In this document: in pieces, positions 11,725 through 23,816 of the stretch | Layout of the letters: the number at the start of each line of letters is the position of its first letter | How positions within the stretch are numbered: the first letter of the stretch is position 1 | Assembly: GCF_040869045.1 (NCBI RefSeq) | Contig: NC_090320.1 | Coordinates: 249,302,978 to 249,366,977 of the forward strand | Reading direction: 5' to 3' | Length of the DNA: 64,000 nucleotides | Origin: Eurosta solidaginis | Lineage: Eukaryota; Arthropoda; Insecta; Diptera; Tephritidae | The notes under the pieces: model-generated | Databases searched by the model: none | Told to the model about the DNA's origin: nothing | What the model saw: the letters and a program-made list of their open reading frames with translations, nothing else | Made by a program: the position numbers and the translations under genes

Positions 11725-12906
11725 TTATACTCAGTTGAGCAGAGCTCACAGAGTATATTTAGTTTGATTGGATAACGGTTGGTTGTACATATATAAAGGA
11801 ATCGAGATAGATATAGACTTCCATATATCAAAATAATCAGGATCGAAAAAAAATTTGATTGAGCCATGTCCGTCCGTCCGTCCGTCCATCCGTTAACGCG
11901 ATAACTTGAGTAAATTTTGAGGTATCTTGATGAAATTTGGTATGTAGGTTCTTGAGCACCCATCTCAGATCGCTATTTAAAATGAACGATATCGGACTAT
12001 AACCACGCCCACTTTTTCGATATCGAAAATTTCGAAAAACCGAAAAATTGCGATAATTCATTACGCAAGAGAGATAAAGCGATGAAGCTTGGTAGATGAG
12101 TTGTACTTATGACGCAGAATAGAAAATTAGTAAAAAATTGGACAATGGGCGTGGCACCGCCCACTTTAAAAAAGAAGGTAATTTAAAATTTTTTAAGCTG
12201 TAATTTGGCAGTTGTTGAAGATATCATGATGAAATTTGGCAGGAACATTACTCCTATTACTATATGTACGCTTAATAAAAATTAGCATAATCGGAGAAGG
12301 ACCACACCCACTTTTAAAAAAAATTTGTTTTAAAGTAAAATTTTAACAGAAATTAAAGTAAAATTTTTACAGTATATAAGTAAATTATGTCAACATTCAA
12401 CTCCAGTAATGATATAATGCAACAAAATACAAAAATAAAAGAAAATTTCAAAATGGGCGTGGCTCCGCCCTTTTTCATTTAATTTGTCTAGGATACTTTT
12501 AACGCCATAAGTCGAACAAAAATTAACAATCCTTTTGAAATTTGGTAGGGGCATAGATTTTATGACGTTAACTCTTTTCTGTGAAAATGGGCGAAATCTG
12601 TCGATGCCATGCCCAGTTTTTATACACAGTCCACCGTCTGTCCTTCCGCATGGCCGTTAACACGATAACTTGAGCAAAAATCGATATATCTTTAATGAAC
12701 TTAGTTCACGTGCTTACTTGAACTCACTTTATCTTGGTACGAAAAATGAACGAAATCCGACTATGACCACGCCCACTTTTTCGATATCGAAAATTACGAA
12801 AAATGAAAAAAAATGCCATAATTCTATACCAAATACGAAAAAAGGGATGAAACATGGTAAGGTAATTGGATTGTTTTATTGAAGCGAAATATAACTTTAG
12901 AAAAAC
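11725..12906 (+). mobile_element. Helentron/DINE-1-like element, head half of inserted copy
   Basis: The element begins TTATACTCAGTTGAGCAG. This head is an inverted match to CTCAACTGAGTATGTAA near the element tail (a subterminal inverted repeat). A CCGT microsatellite (GTCY type) lies near 11870-11890. The remainder consists of modules that each carry GAAATTTGGTA-like text and a GC hairpin such as GGGCGTGGCACCGCCC or ACCACGCCCACTTTTT. It entered the host copy inside a T run (GAAC TTTTT CATT), with TTT on the left and TT on the right, so there was no or a 1-2-bp duplication. It is broken at 12906 by the inverted satellite and resumes at 18782. Confidence 0.8.
12894..12906. repeat. 13-bp target-site duplication, left copy
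   Basis: ACTTTAGAAAAAC is repeated exactly at 18782-18794. Uninterrupted relatives of this stretch (near 30117 and 50284) carry it only once, so the 5.9 kb between the two copies is an insertion. Confidence 0.85.
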
Positions 12907-15900
12907 AATTTTTGTTGTTATATCGGCCTACTGATTTTAAGATCGCGGGTTCGAATCGAGCTCAAGGCCTAACAATAATTTTTTATCATTATTATTGTTA
13001 TGATAAATTTTTTCTTAATTGAAAAAATTTTTAAATTAGAATAGAAGAAAGAAAAAATTTAGACATCTGCCAAAGCTCGTTGTATAGATCCATTTCGGGA
13101 ACTGCTAAAGTCCTTCATCGGCAACGTTTAGGCGCCGCTGCTATAACCATTCAGCCACCACAGCGGTTTTTTGTTTGTCTTCATTAATCCTACTTCTATT
13201 CTTGTTCGTGCCAATTGTTATTCACAACACTGCGACATCTGTTGTAGAATGGATGTGAAAATTGGACTTGTTTGATGGGAATGCCGCCATAGTGTCATAT
13301 TTTATTGACACTTTTTCCCGTGCTCTGGGATGTATTAACAATTTTTGTTATTATATCGGCCTACTGATTTTAAGATCGCGGGTTCGAATCGAGCTCAAGG
13401 CCTAACAATAATTTTTTATCATTATTATTGTTATGATAAATTTTTTCTTAATTGAAAAAATTTTTAAATTAGAATAGAAGAAAGAAAAAATTTAGACAAC
13501 TGCCAAAGCTCGTTGTATAGATCCATTTCGGAAACTGCTAAATTCCTTCATCGGCAACGTTTAGGCGCCGCTGCTATAACCATTCAGCCATCACAGCGGT
13601 TTTTTGTTTGTCTTCATTAATCCTACTTCTATTCTTGTTCGTGCCAATTGATATTCACAACACTGCGACATCTGTTGTAGAATGGATGTGAAAATTGGAC
13701 TTGTTTGATGGCAATGCCGCCATAGTGTCATATTTTATTGACACTTTTTCCCGTGCTCTGGGATGTATTAACAATTTTTGTTGTTATATCGGCCTACTGA
13801 TTTTAAGATCGCGGGTTCGAATCGAGCTCAAGGCCTAACAATAATTTTTTATCATTATTATTGTTATGATAAATTTTTTCTTAATTGAAAAAATTTTTAA
13901 ATTAGAATAGAAGAAAGAAAAAATTTAGACAACTGCCAAAGCTCGTTGTATAGATCCATTTCGGGAACTGCTAAATTCCTTCATCGGCAACGTTTAGGCG
14001 CCGCTGCTATAACCATTCAGCCATCACAGCGGTTTTTTGTTTGTCTTCATTAATCCTACTTCTATTCTTGTTCGTGCCAATTGATATTCACAACACTGCG
14101 ACATCTGTTGCAGAATGGATGTGAAAATTGGACTTGTTTGATGGCAATGCCTCCATAGTGTCATATTTTATTGACACTTTTTCCCGTGCTCTGGGATGTA
14201 TTAACAATTTTTGTTGTTATATCGGCCTACTGATTTTAAGATCGCGGGTTCGAATCGAGCTCAAGGCCTAACAATAATTTTTTATCATTATTATTGTTAT
14301 GATAAATTTTTTCTTAATTGAAAAAATTTTTAAATTAGAATAGAAGAAAGAAAAAATTTAGACAACTGCCAAAGCTCGTTGTATAGATCCATTTCGGGAA
14401 CTGCTAAATTCCTTCATCGGCAACGTTTAGGCGCCGCTGCTATAACCATTCAGCCATCACAGCGGTTTTTTGTTTGTCTTCATTAATCCTTCTTCTATTC
14501 TTGTTCGTGCAAATTGATATTCACAACACTACGACATCTGTTGTAGAATGGATGTGAAAATTGGACTTGTTTGATGGCAATGCCGCCATAGTGTCATATT
14601 TTATTGACACTTTTTCCCGTGCTCTGGGATGTATTAACAATTTTTGTTGTTATATCGGCCTACTGATTTTAAGATCGCGGGTTCGAATCGAGCTCAAGGC
14701 CTAACAATAATTTTTTATCATTATTATTGTTATGATAAATTTTTTCTTAATTGAAAAAATTTTTAAATTAGAATAGAAGAAAGAAAAAATTTAGACAACT
14801 GCTAAAGCTCGTTGTATAGATCCATTTCGGGAACTGCTAAATTCCTTCATCGGCAACGTTTAGGCGCCGCTGCTATAACCATTCAGCCATCACAGCGGTT
14901 TTTTGTTTGTCTTCATTAATCCTACTTCTATTCTTGTTCGTGCCAATTGATATTCACAACACTGCGACATCTGTTGCAGAATGGATGTGAAAATTGGACT
15001 TGTTTGATGGCAATGCCACCATAGTGTCATATTTTATTGACACTTTTTCCCGTGCTCTGGGATGTATTAACAATTTTTGTTGTTATATCGGCCTACTGAT
15101 TTTAAGATCGCGGGTTCGAATCGAGCTCAAGGCCTAACAATAATTTTTTATCATTATTATTGTTATGATACATTTTTCTTAATTGAAAAAATTTTTAAAT
15201 TAGAATAGAAGAAAGAAAAAATTTAGACAACTGCCAAAGCTCGTTGTATAGATCCATTTCGGGAACTGCTAAATTCCTTCATCGGCAACGTTTAGGCGCC
15301 GCTGCTATAACCATTCAGCCATCACAGCGGTTTTTTGTTTGTCTTCATTAATCCTACTTCTATTCTTGTTCGTGCCAATTGATATTCACAACACTGCGAC
15401 ATCTGCTGTAGAATGGATGTGAAAATTGGACTTGTTTGATGGCAATGCCGCCATAGTGTCATATTTTATTGACACTTTTTCCCGTGCTCTGGGATGTATT
15501 AACAATTTTTGTTGTTATATCGGCCTACTGATTTTAAGATCGCGGGTTCGAATCGAGCTCAAGGCCTAACAATAATTTTTTATCATTATTATTGTTATGA
15601 TAAATTTTTTCTTAATTGAAAATTTATTGACACTTTTTTCCCCGTGCTCTGGGATGTATTAACAATTTTTGTTGTTATATCGGCCTACTGATTTTAAGAT
15701 CGCGGGTTCGAATCGAGCTCAAGGCCTAACAATAATTTTTTATCATTATTATTGTTATGATAAATTTTTTCTTAATTGAAAATTTATTGACACTTTTTTC
15801 CCCGTGCTCTGGGATGTATTAACAATTTTTGTTGTTATATCGGCCTACTGATTTTAAGATCGCGGGTTCGAATCGAGCTCAAGGCCTAACAATAATTTTT

Positions 15901-16380
15901 TTTTTTTTTATCATTATTATTGTTATGATAAATTTTTTCTTAATTGAAAAAGTTTTTTTTTAATTAGAATAGAAGAAAGAAAAAATTTTAGACAACTGCC
16001 AAAGCTCGTTGTATAGATCCATTTCGGGAACTGCTAAATTCCTTCATCGGCAACGTTTAGGCGCCGCTGCTATAACCATTCAGCCATCACAGCGGTGTTT
16101 TTGTTTGTCTTCATTAATCCTACTTCTATTCTGTTTCGTGCCAATTGATATTCACAACACTGCGACATCTGTTGCAGAATGGCTGTGAAAATTGGACTTG
16201 TTTGTTGGCAATGCTGCCATAGTGTCATTTTTATTGACACTTTTTTCCCCGTGCTCTGGGATGTATTAACAATTTTTGTTGTTATATCGGCCTACTGATT
16301 TTAAGATCGCGGGTTCGAATCGAGCTCAAGGCCTAACAATAATTTTTTTTTTTTTTTATCATTATTATTATTATGATAAA
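12907..16380 (+). repeat. 433-bp tRNA-motif satellite, left arm of inverted array
   Basis: TATCGGCCTACTG marks each unit, at 12921, 13354, 13787, 14220, 14653, 15086, 15518, 15678, 15838 and 16285. This gives six units of 432-433 bp, two deleted units of 160 bp and one of 447 bp with extra T, then a partial unit. Each unit holds a GCGGGTTCGAATCG string, close to a pol III B box. It also holds, on the opposite strand, TGGCTGAATGG, one base off an A box (TRGCNNAGYGG), inside a tRNA-Leu/Ser-like stretch. Neighbouring units are nearly identical, so amplification or conversion is recent. No coding potential is seen. Confidence 0.92.
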
Positions 16381-18781
16381 CAAAAACACCGCTGTGATGG
16401 CTGAATGGTTATAGCAGCGGCGCCTAAACGTTGCCGATGAAGGAATTTAGCAGTTCCCGAAATGGATCTATACAACGAGCTTTGGCAGTTGTCTAAAATT
16501 TTTTCTTTCTTCTATTCTAATTTAAAAAAAACTTTTTCAATTAAGAAAAAATTTATCATAACAATAATAATGATAAAAAATTATTGTTAGGCCTTGAGCT
16601 CGATTCGAACCCGCGATCTTAAAATCAGTAGGCCGATATAACAACAAAAATTGTTAATACATCCCAGAGCACGGGAAAAAGTGTCAATAAAATATGACAC
16701 TATGGTGGCATTGCCATCAAACAAGTCCAATTTTCACATCCATTCTGCAACAGATGTCGCAGTGTTGTGAATATCAATTGGCACGAACAAGAATAGAAGT
16801 AGGATTAATGAAGACAAACAAAAAACCGCTGTGATGGCTGAATGGTTATAGCAGCGGCGCCTAAACGTTGCCGATGAAGGAATTTAGCAGTTTCCGAAAT
16901 GGATCTATACAACGAGCTTTGGCAGTTGTCTAAATTTTTTCTTTCTTCTATTCTAATTTAAAAATTTTTTCAATTAAGAAAAAATTTATCATAACAATAA
17001 TAATGATAAAAAATTATTGTTAGGCCTTGAGCTCGATTCGAACCCGCGATCTTAAAATCAGTAGGCCGATATAACAACAAAAATTGTTAATACATCCCAG
17101 AGCACGGGAAAAAGTGTCAATAAAATATGACACTATGGTGGCATTGCCATCAAACAAGTCCAATTTTCACATCCATTCTGCAACAGATGTCGCAGTGTTG
17201 TGAATATCAATTGGCACGAAACAGAATAGAAGTAGGATTAATGAAGACAAACAAAAACACCGCTGTGATGGCTGAATGGTTATAGCAGCGGCGCCTAAAC
17301 GTTGCCGATGAAGGAATTTAGCAGTTTCCGAAATGGATCTATACAACGAGCTTTGGCAGTTGTCTAAATTTTTTCTTTCTTCTATTCTAATTTAAAAATT
17401 TTTTCAATTAAGAAAAAATTTATCATAACAATAATAATGATAAAAAATTATTGTAAGGCCTTGAGCTCGATTCGAACCCGCGATCTTAAAATCAGTAGGC
17501 CGATATAACAACAAAAATTGTTAATACATCCCAGAGCACGGGAAAAAGTGTCAATAAAATATGACACTATGGCGGCATTGCCATCAAACAAGTCCAATTT
17601 TCACATCCATTCTACAGCAGATGTCGCAGTGTTGTGAATATCAATTGGCACGAACAAGAATAGAAGTAGGATTAATGAAGACAAACAAAAAACCGCTGTG
17701 ATGGCTGAATGGTTATAGCAGCGGCGCCTAAACGTTGCCGATGAAGGAATTTAGCAGTTCCCGAAATGGATCTATACAACGAGCTTTGGCAGTTGTCTAA
17801 ATTTTTTCTTTCTCTTATTCTAATTTAAAAATTTTTTCAATTAAGAAAAAATTTATCATAACAATAATAATGATAAAAAATTATTGTTAGGCCTTGAGCT
17901 CGATTCGAACCCGCGATCTTAAAATCAGTAGGCCGATATAACAACAAAAATTGTTAATACATCCCAGAGCACGGGAAAAAGTGTCAATAAAATATGACAC
18001 TATGGCGGCATTGCCATCAAACAAGTCCAATTTTCACATCCATTCTACAACAGATGTCTCAGTGTTGTGAATATCAATTGGCACGTACAAGAATAGAAGT
18101 AGGATTAATGAAGACAAACAAAAAACCGCTGTGATGGCTGAATGGTTAAAGCAGCGGCGCCTAAACGTTGCCGATGAAGGAATTTAGCAGTTCCCGAAAT
18201 GGATCTATACAACGAGCTTTGGCAGTTGTCTAAATTTTTTCTTTCTTCTATTCTAATTTAAAAATTTTTTCAATTAAGAAAAAATTTATCATAACAATAA
18301 TAATGATAAAAAATTATTGTTAGGCCTTGAGCTCGATTCGAACCCGCGATCTTAAAATCAGTAGGCCGATATAACAACAAAAATTGTTAATACATCCCAG
18401 AGCACGGGAAAAAGTGTCAATAAAATATGACACTATGGCGGCATTGCCATCAAACAAGTCCAATTTTCACATCCATTCTGCAACAGATGTCGCAGTGTTG
18501 TGAATATCAATTGGCACGAACAAGAATAGAAGTAGGATTAATGAAGACAAACAAAAAACCGCTGTGATGGCTGAATGGTTATAGCAGTGGCGCCTAAACG
18601 TTGCCGATGAAGGAATTTAGCAGTTCCCGAAATGGATCTATACAACGAGCTTTGGCAGTTGTCTAAATTTTTTCTTTCTTCTATTCTAATTTAAAAATTT
18701 TTTCAATTAAGAAAAAATTTATCATAACAATAATAATGATAAAAAATTATTGTTAGGCCTTGAGCTCGATTCGAACCCGCG
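16381..18781 (-). repeat. 433-bp tRNA-motif satellite, right arm of inverted array
   Basis: The same unit runs in the opposite direction, with GGCCGATA marks at 16631, 17064, 17498, 17931 and 18364 (433-434 bp apart). The array switches direction at 16378-16380, where AAA is shared by both arms. The units meet at different internal points, so the centre is not a simple mirror. The right arm stops within CCCGCG, directly at the 13-bp target duplication. The two arms could form a hairpin of roughly 2.4 kb or more. Confidence 0.92.
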
Positions 18782-20735
18782 ACTTTAGAAAAACTTTATA
18801 AAATGGATGTGACACCTACCATATTAAGTAGAAGAAAATGAAAAAGTTCTACAGGGTGAAATAAAAAACCCTTAAAATCTTGGCAGGTATTACATATATA
18901 AATAAATTAGCGGTATCCAACAGATGATGTTCTGGGTCACCCTGGTCCACATTTTGGTCGATATCTGGAAAACGCCTTCACATATACAACTACCACCACT
19001 CCCTTTTAAAACTCTCATTAATACCTTTAATTTGATACCCATATCGTACAAACTCATTCTAGAGTCACCCGTGGTCACACCTTTATTGCGATACCTCGAA
19101 AAGGCGTCCACCTATAGAACTAAGGCCCACTCCCTTTTAAAATACTCATTAACTCCTTTCGTTTGATACCCATATTGCACAAACGAATTCTAGAGTCACC
19201 CCTGGCCCACCTTTATGGCGATATCTCGAAACGGCGTCCACCTATGGAACTAAGGATTACTTTCTTTTAAAATACTCATTAACACCTTTCATTTGATACC
19301 CATATCGTACTAACAAAGTCTAGAGTCACCCCTGGTCCACCTTTATTGCGATACCTCGAAAAGGCGTCCACCTATAGAACTAAGGCCCACTCCCTTTTAA
19401 AATACTCATTAACTCCTCTCGTTTGATACCCATAGTACACAAACGAATTCTAGAGTCACACCTGGCCCACCTTTATGGCGATATCTCGAAACGGCGTCCA
19501 CCTATGGAACTAAGGATTACTCCCTTTTAAAATACTCATTAACTCATTTCATTTGATACCCATATTGCACAAACGAATTCTAGAGTCACCCCTGGCCCAC
19601 CTTTATGGCGATATCTCGAAACGGCGTCCACCTATGGAACTAAGGATTATTTCGTTTTAAAATACTCATTAACACCTTTCATTTGATACCCATATCGTAC
19701 AAACATATTCTAGAGTCACCCCTGGTCCACCTTTATGGCGATATCTCGAAAAGGCGAACACCTATAGAACGAAGGCCCACTCCCTTTTAAAAATATTGAT
19801 TAACACCTTTCATTTGATACCCATATCGTACTAACAAAGTCTAGAGTCACCCGTGGTCACACCTTTATTGCGATACCTCGAAAAGGCGTCCACCTATAGA
19901 ACTAAGGCCCACTCCCTTTTAAAATACTCATTAACTCCTTTCGTTTGATGCCCATATCGTACAAACGCATTCTAGAGTCACTCCTGGTCCACCTTTATGG
20001 CTATATCTCGAAAAGGCGACCAACTATACAACAAGCACCACTCCCTTTTAAAAACCTCATTAATACCTTTAATTTGATACCCCTATCGTACAAACACATT
20101 CTAGAGTCAACCCTGGTCCACCTTTGTGGCGATATTTTGAAACGGCATCCACCTATAAAACTAAGGATTACTCCCTTTTAAAATACTCATTTACACCATT
20201 CGTTTGATGCCCATATTGTAAAAACAAATTCTAGGGTCACCCCTGGTCCACCTTTATGTCGATATCTCGAAACGGCGTCCACCTATGGAACTAAGGATTA
20301 CTCCCTTTTAAAATACTCATTAACACTTTTCATTTGATACCCATATCGTAAAAACGCATTCTAGAGTCACCCCTGGTCCACCTTTGTGGCGATATCTCGA
20401 AACGGCGTCCGCCTATGGAACTAAGGATTACTCCCTTTTAAAATACTCATTAACACCTTTAATTTGATACCCATATCGTACAAACGCATTCTAAAGTCAA
20501 CCCTGATCCACCTTTATGGCTATATCCCTAAATGGCGTCCACCTATAGAACTATGGCCCACTCCCTCATAAAATACTCTTTAATGCCTTTCGTTTGATAC
20601 ATATGTCATACAAACACATTCCAGGGTTTCCCTCGGTTCATTTTCCTACATGGTTATTTTCCCTTATGTTGTTACCATAGCTCTCAACTGAGTATGTAAT
20701 GTTCGGTTACACCCGAACTTAACCTTCCTTACTTG
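18782..20735 (+). mobile_element. Helentron/DINE-1-like element, tail half of inserted copy
   Basis: This continues the copy that starts at 11725. It opens with the second 13-bp duplication. It then carries CCATATTAAGTAGAAG text, about 13 tandem units, the CTCAACTGAGTATGTAA subterminal repeat, the GTTCGG/CCGAAC hairpin, and the end CTTCCTTACTTG at 20735. Immediately after it the host copy resumes with TTCATTTTC. Confidence 0.8.
18930..20660. repeat. Tandem array of about 13 units of 129-131 bp
   Basis: CTAGAGTCAC-type marks fall near 19059, 19190, 19320, 19450, 19580, 19710, 19841, 19972, 20101, 20231, 20361 and 20491. Units are more diverged from each other than in the 9.7-11.6 kb array. 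Sub-variants alternate (ATTGCACAAACGAATTC versus ATCGTACTAACAAAGTC), again hinting at two-unit amplification. Confidence 0.88.
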
Positions 20736-21932
20736 TTCATTTTCTTCTACTTAATATGGTAGGTGTCACACCCATTTTACAAGGTTTTTTCCAAAGTTAT
20801 ATTTTGCGTCAATAAACCAATCCAGTTACCATGTTTCATCCCTTTTTTCGTATTTGGTATAGAATTATGGCATTTTTTTCATTTGTGGTGGTAATGGTCG
20901 GATTTCGGCCATTTTTTATGCCAAGATAAAGTGAGTTCAGATTAGTACGTGGGCTAAGTTTAGTAAAGATATATCGGTTTTTGCTCAAGTTATTGTGTTA
21001 ACGGCCGAGCGGAAGGACAGACGGTGGACTGTGTATAAAAACTGGGCGTGGTTTCCACCGATTTCGCCCATTTTCACAGAGAACAGTTACCGTCATAGAA
21101 TCTATGCCCCAACCAAATTTGAGAAGGATTGGTAAATTTTTGTTCGACTTATGGCATTAAAAAGTATTCTAGACAAACTAAATGAAAATGGGCGGAGCCA
21201 CGCCCATTTTGAAATTTTCTTTTATTTTTGTATTTTGCTGCATCATATCATTACTGGAGTTGAATTTTGACTTAATTTACTTATATACAGTGAAGATATT
21301 AAATTTTTTGTTAAAATTCGAATTAAAAAAATTTTTTTTTTAAAAAGTGGGCGTGTTCTTCATCTAATTTTGCTAATTTTTATTTAGCACATATATAGTA
21401 ATATTAGTAACGTTCCTGCCAAATTTCATTATGATATCTTCAACGACTACCAAATTACAGCTTGCAAAACTTTTAAATTACCTTCTTGTAAAAGTGGGCG
21501 GTGCCACGCCCATTGTCCAAAGTCTTACTAGTTTTCTATTCTGCGTCATAACTTCAACCCATCTACCAAGTTTCATCGCTTTAACCGCCTTTGGCAATGA
21601 ATTATTGGATTTTTTCGGTTTTTCGAAATTTTCGATATCGAAAAAGTGGGCGTGGTTATAGTCCGATATCATTCATTTTAAACAGCGATCTGAGATGAGT
21701 GCCCAGGAATCCACATACCAAATTTCATCAAGATACCTCAAAATTTACTCATGTTATCGTGTTAACGGACAGACGGACGGACGGACGGACATGGCTTAAT
21801 CAATTTTTTTTCGATACTGATGATTTTGGTATATGGAAGTCTATATCTATCTCGATTCCTTTATACCTGTACAACCAACCATTATCCAATCAAAGTTAAT
21901 ATACTCTGTGAGCTCTGCTCAACTGAGTATAA
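20736..21932 (-). mobile_element. Helentron/DINE-1-like element, head half of host copy
   Basis: The minus-strand head TTATACTCAGTTGAG ends at 21932. A GGAC microsatellite (GTCC on the minus strand) lies near 21768-21790. The four or five hairpin-bearing modules are in the same order as in the other copies. It is cut at 20736, in the middle of AATGAAAAAGTTC, by the oppositely oriented copy 11725-20735, and continues in 9462-11724. Confidence 0.8.
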
Positions 21933-21949
21933 TAAACAGCGAGGTGAGG

Positions 21950-22868
21950 GATATAAAATTATGAATAATGCGGACTTGCATTCTCTCACTAGACTCGACT
22001 TAATACACTGCTGGGCAGACGCAAACGCTTCTTCTTCGGGGATAAAATTTTTGTTTTCTTCAAATGAAGTTTTTTTTTGTTCAAATCAAATGAAACTTTT
22101 TCTTTTCAAATTAACCCTTTTTCAGATCAAATTTAACTTTTTATCATATAAAACCTTTTCATTTCAATAGAAGTATTTTTAAGTCAAATTAAACTTTTTT
22201 TAAAAGAAAATAAACTCTTCTCATTTCAGTTGAAACATTTTTTCATTTCAACTGAAACTTTTTCTGAAACTTTTTTTCAACTTAAACTTTTTTCAAATCA
22301 AAATAAATTTTTTTTTTTTCAATCAAATGAAATTTTTTCATTTCAACTTATAATTTTTTTTAATCAATCTAAACTTTTTTCAAAACAAAATTAACCTTTT
22401 CATTTCAAGTGAAACATTATTCAAATCAAATGAAACTGTTTTTAAGTCAAACTAAACTTGTTTCAAAACAAAATAAACTCTTTTCATTTGAACTGGAACA
22501 TTCTTCGAATCAAATGAAACTTTTTCTTTTCAAAAGAGACTTTTTTCAAGTCAAATAAAACTTATTTCAAATGAAATTACACTTTTTCATTTCTCAAGCG
22601 GGGATTTCTCTCATTGTATGAAACTTTTCTCATTTAATTTAAAAAAAGTCTCATTTAACAAGAAAAAAGTTGCAACTAATTTGAAAAAAGTTTCAATTGA
22701 ATAAAAAAGTTTCATTTGATTTGGAAAAAAAAAATTTCGTTTGAAAAAAACAAAAATTTTATCCCCGAAGAACACCGAGCCCTGACAAGTGTTCGCGTCT
22801 GCCCAGCTGGGTATTAAGTCGAGACTAGTTAGAATATGCAAGTGCGCATTATTCGCTATACTAACGCC
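21950..22868. mobile_element. Foldback element with about 110-bp inverted ends
   Basis: Left end 21960-22065 and right end 22740-22860 are inverted copies. Both hold GAATAATGCG, GACTTGCAT, TCGACTTAATAC, CTGGGCAGACGC and CTTCGGGGATAAAATTTTTG in mirrored order. The interior is the TTTCAAATGAAACTTTTT simple array, reversing direction near 22615. This design, long inverted ends with simple repeats inside, matches foldback-type elements. No target duplication was found. The open frames at 21820-22170 and 22611-22841 are just the two inverted ends. Confidence 0.8.
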
Positions 22869-23816
22869 CGTGCTTCGACCAACCTATTGACAATGTCCAT
22901 CGGAGTCGGCGTTGAACGAAGACCCTCAATAATTCCAATCAGGGCCATTCGTTGAAAGTTTTCCAGTTTTTCCACCAGCCGATCAGTTTTGGAGGAACAT
23001 CGGTTTGACCACCATACACACTACAGTTAGTGTATTCCCTTGGGTAGTCGCCTGTGTTTGCCAATGGTCTCGAAGCAACACTACTAGGGCCTTTCCTAGT
23101 TCTATTTTCTATACAATACCTCCATGGCACCTTTCTGTTAAGTACCAGCATTAACCTGCGAATGGAGAGTGGGCCGAATACAGGGATCTTGTATGTACTC
23201 GTCAGAAAAAGTTCAGTTTTATTTGAAGTATTTAAGTCCTCACCACGATCCAGAAGATGGGCGACAGTGCCGCCCCTGTAACGCATTCCTTTAACGTTTC
23301 TCTGAGTTACTGTCACCTCAATTCTCTGTGACATTGCCACGACGCAACAAATTTTTGATAAATAATACTAGATTCGATAACACTGCCAATTCTGTTAAAA
23401 CTTTTTCGCTAGTTATGCATTATTGAAAGCTCCCCTGTTGTCAATCAGTTTGACTACTGAATTGAGAGCTGTTTCAATAGACCTGCATTAACAACAGGCA
23501 ACGCCGATAACAGCTCCACTCTATATATCAACACGATCAGGCACTCTAAAGGGTTTTAAAGGAACGAGGACAAGATGATTGGTTCCTGGTCTATCTAAGT
23601 TTTTAGGATAGATGTGAGGCTTTTCCCGCCATCGAAATTTAGATGACGTTGTCCCTATTTCAAGATTAGGGACATAGCCGAAATTTATAAATTGGTGCAG
23701 ATAGAAGCCTACCAGCGTAATCCAGAGATATCTGCTATATGGTATATGGTAAAGTCTAAAAGATTCAATTTGGTCCTATTAAATCGTTCCACAGATGGTT
23801 TGGCTTGTACCTTAAT
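22869..23816. other. Unrecognised stretch with a 133-codon minus-strand frame
   Basis: The frame at 22939-23340 (minus) would encode a basic protein with SVYGGQTDVPPKL and RKVPWRYCIENRTRK segments. I do not recognise a family, it overlaps a plus-strand frame, and there is no sign of splice structure or a neighbouring gene. It could be a TE fragment. The rest is unremarkable. Confidence 0.3.

Noticed and set aside
12907..18781. CRISPR-like or functional tRNA gene cluster
   Set aside because: Units are 433 bp with no short direct repeat/spacer pattern. The tRNA-like strings do not complete a cloverleaf, and the T stem next to GGTTCGAATCG is mispaired.
22939..23340. 133-codon minus-strand open frame
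   Set aside because: Overlaps a plus-strand frame, shows no family motif, and has no splice or promoter support. Kept only as an unrecognised stretch.
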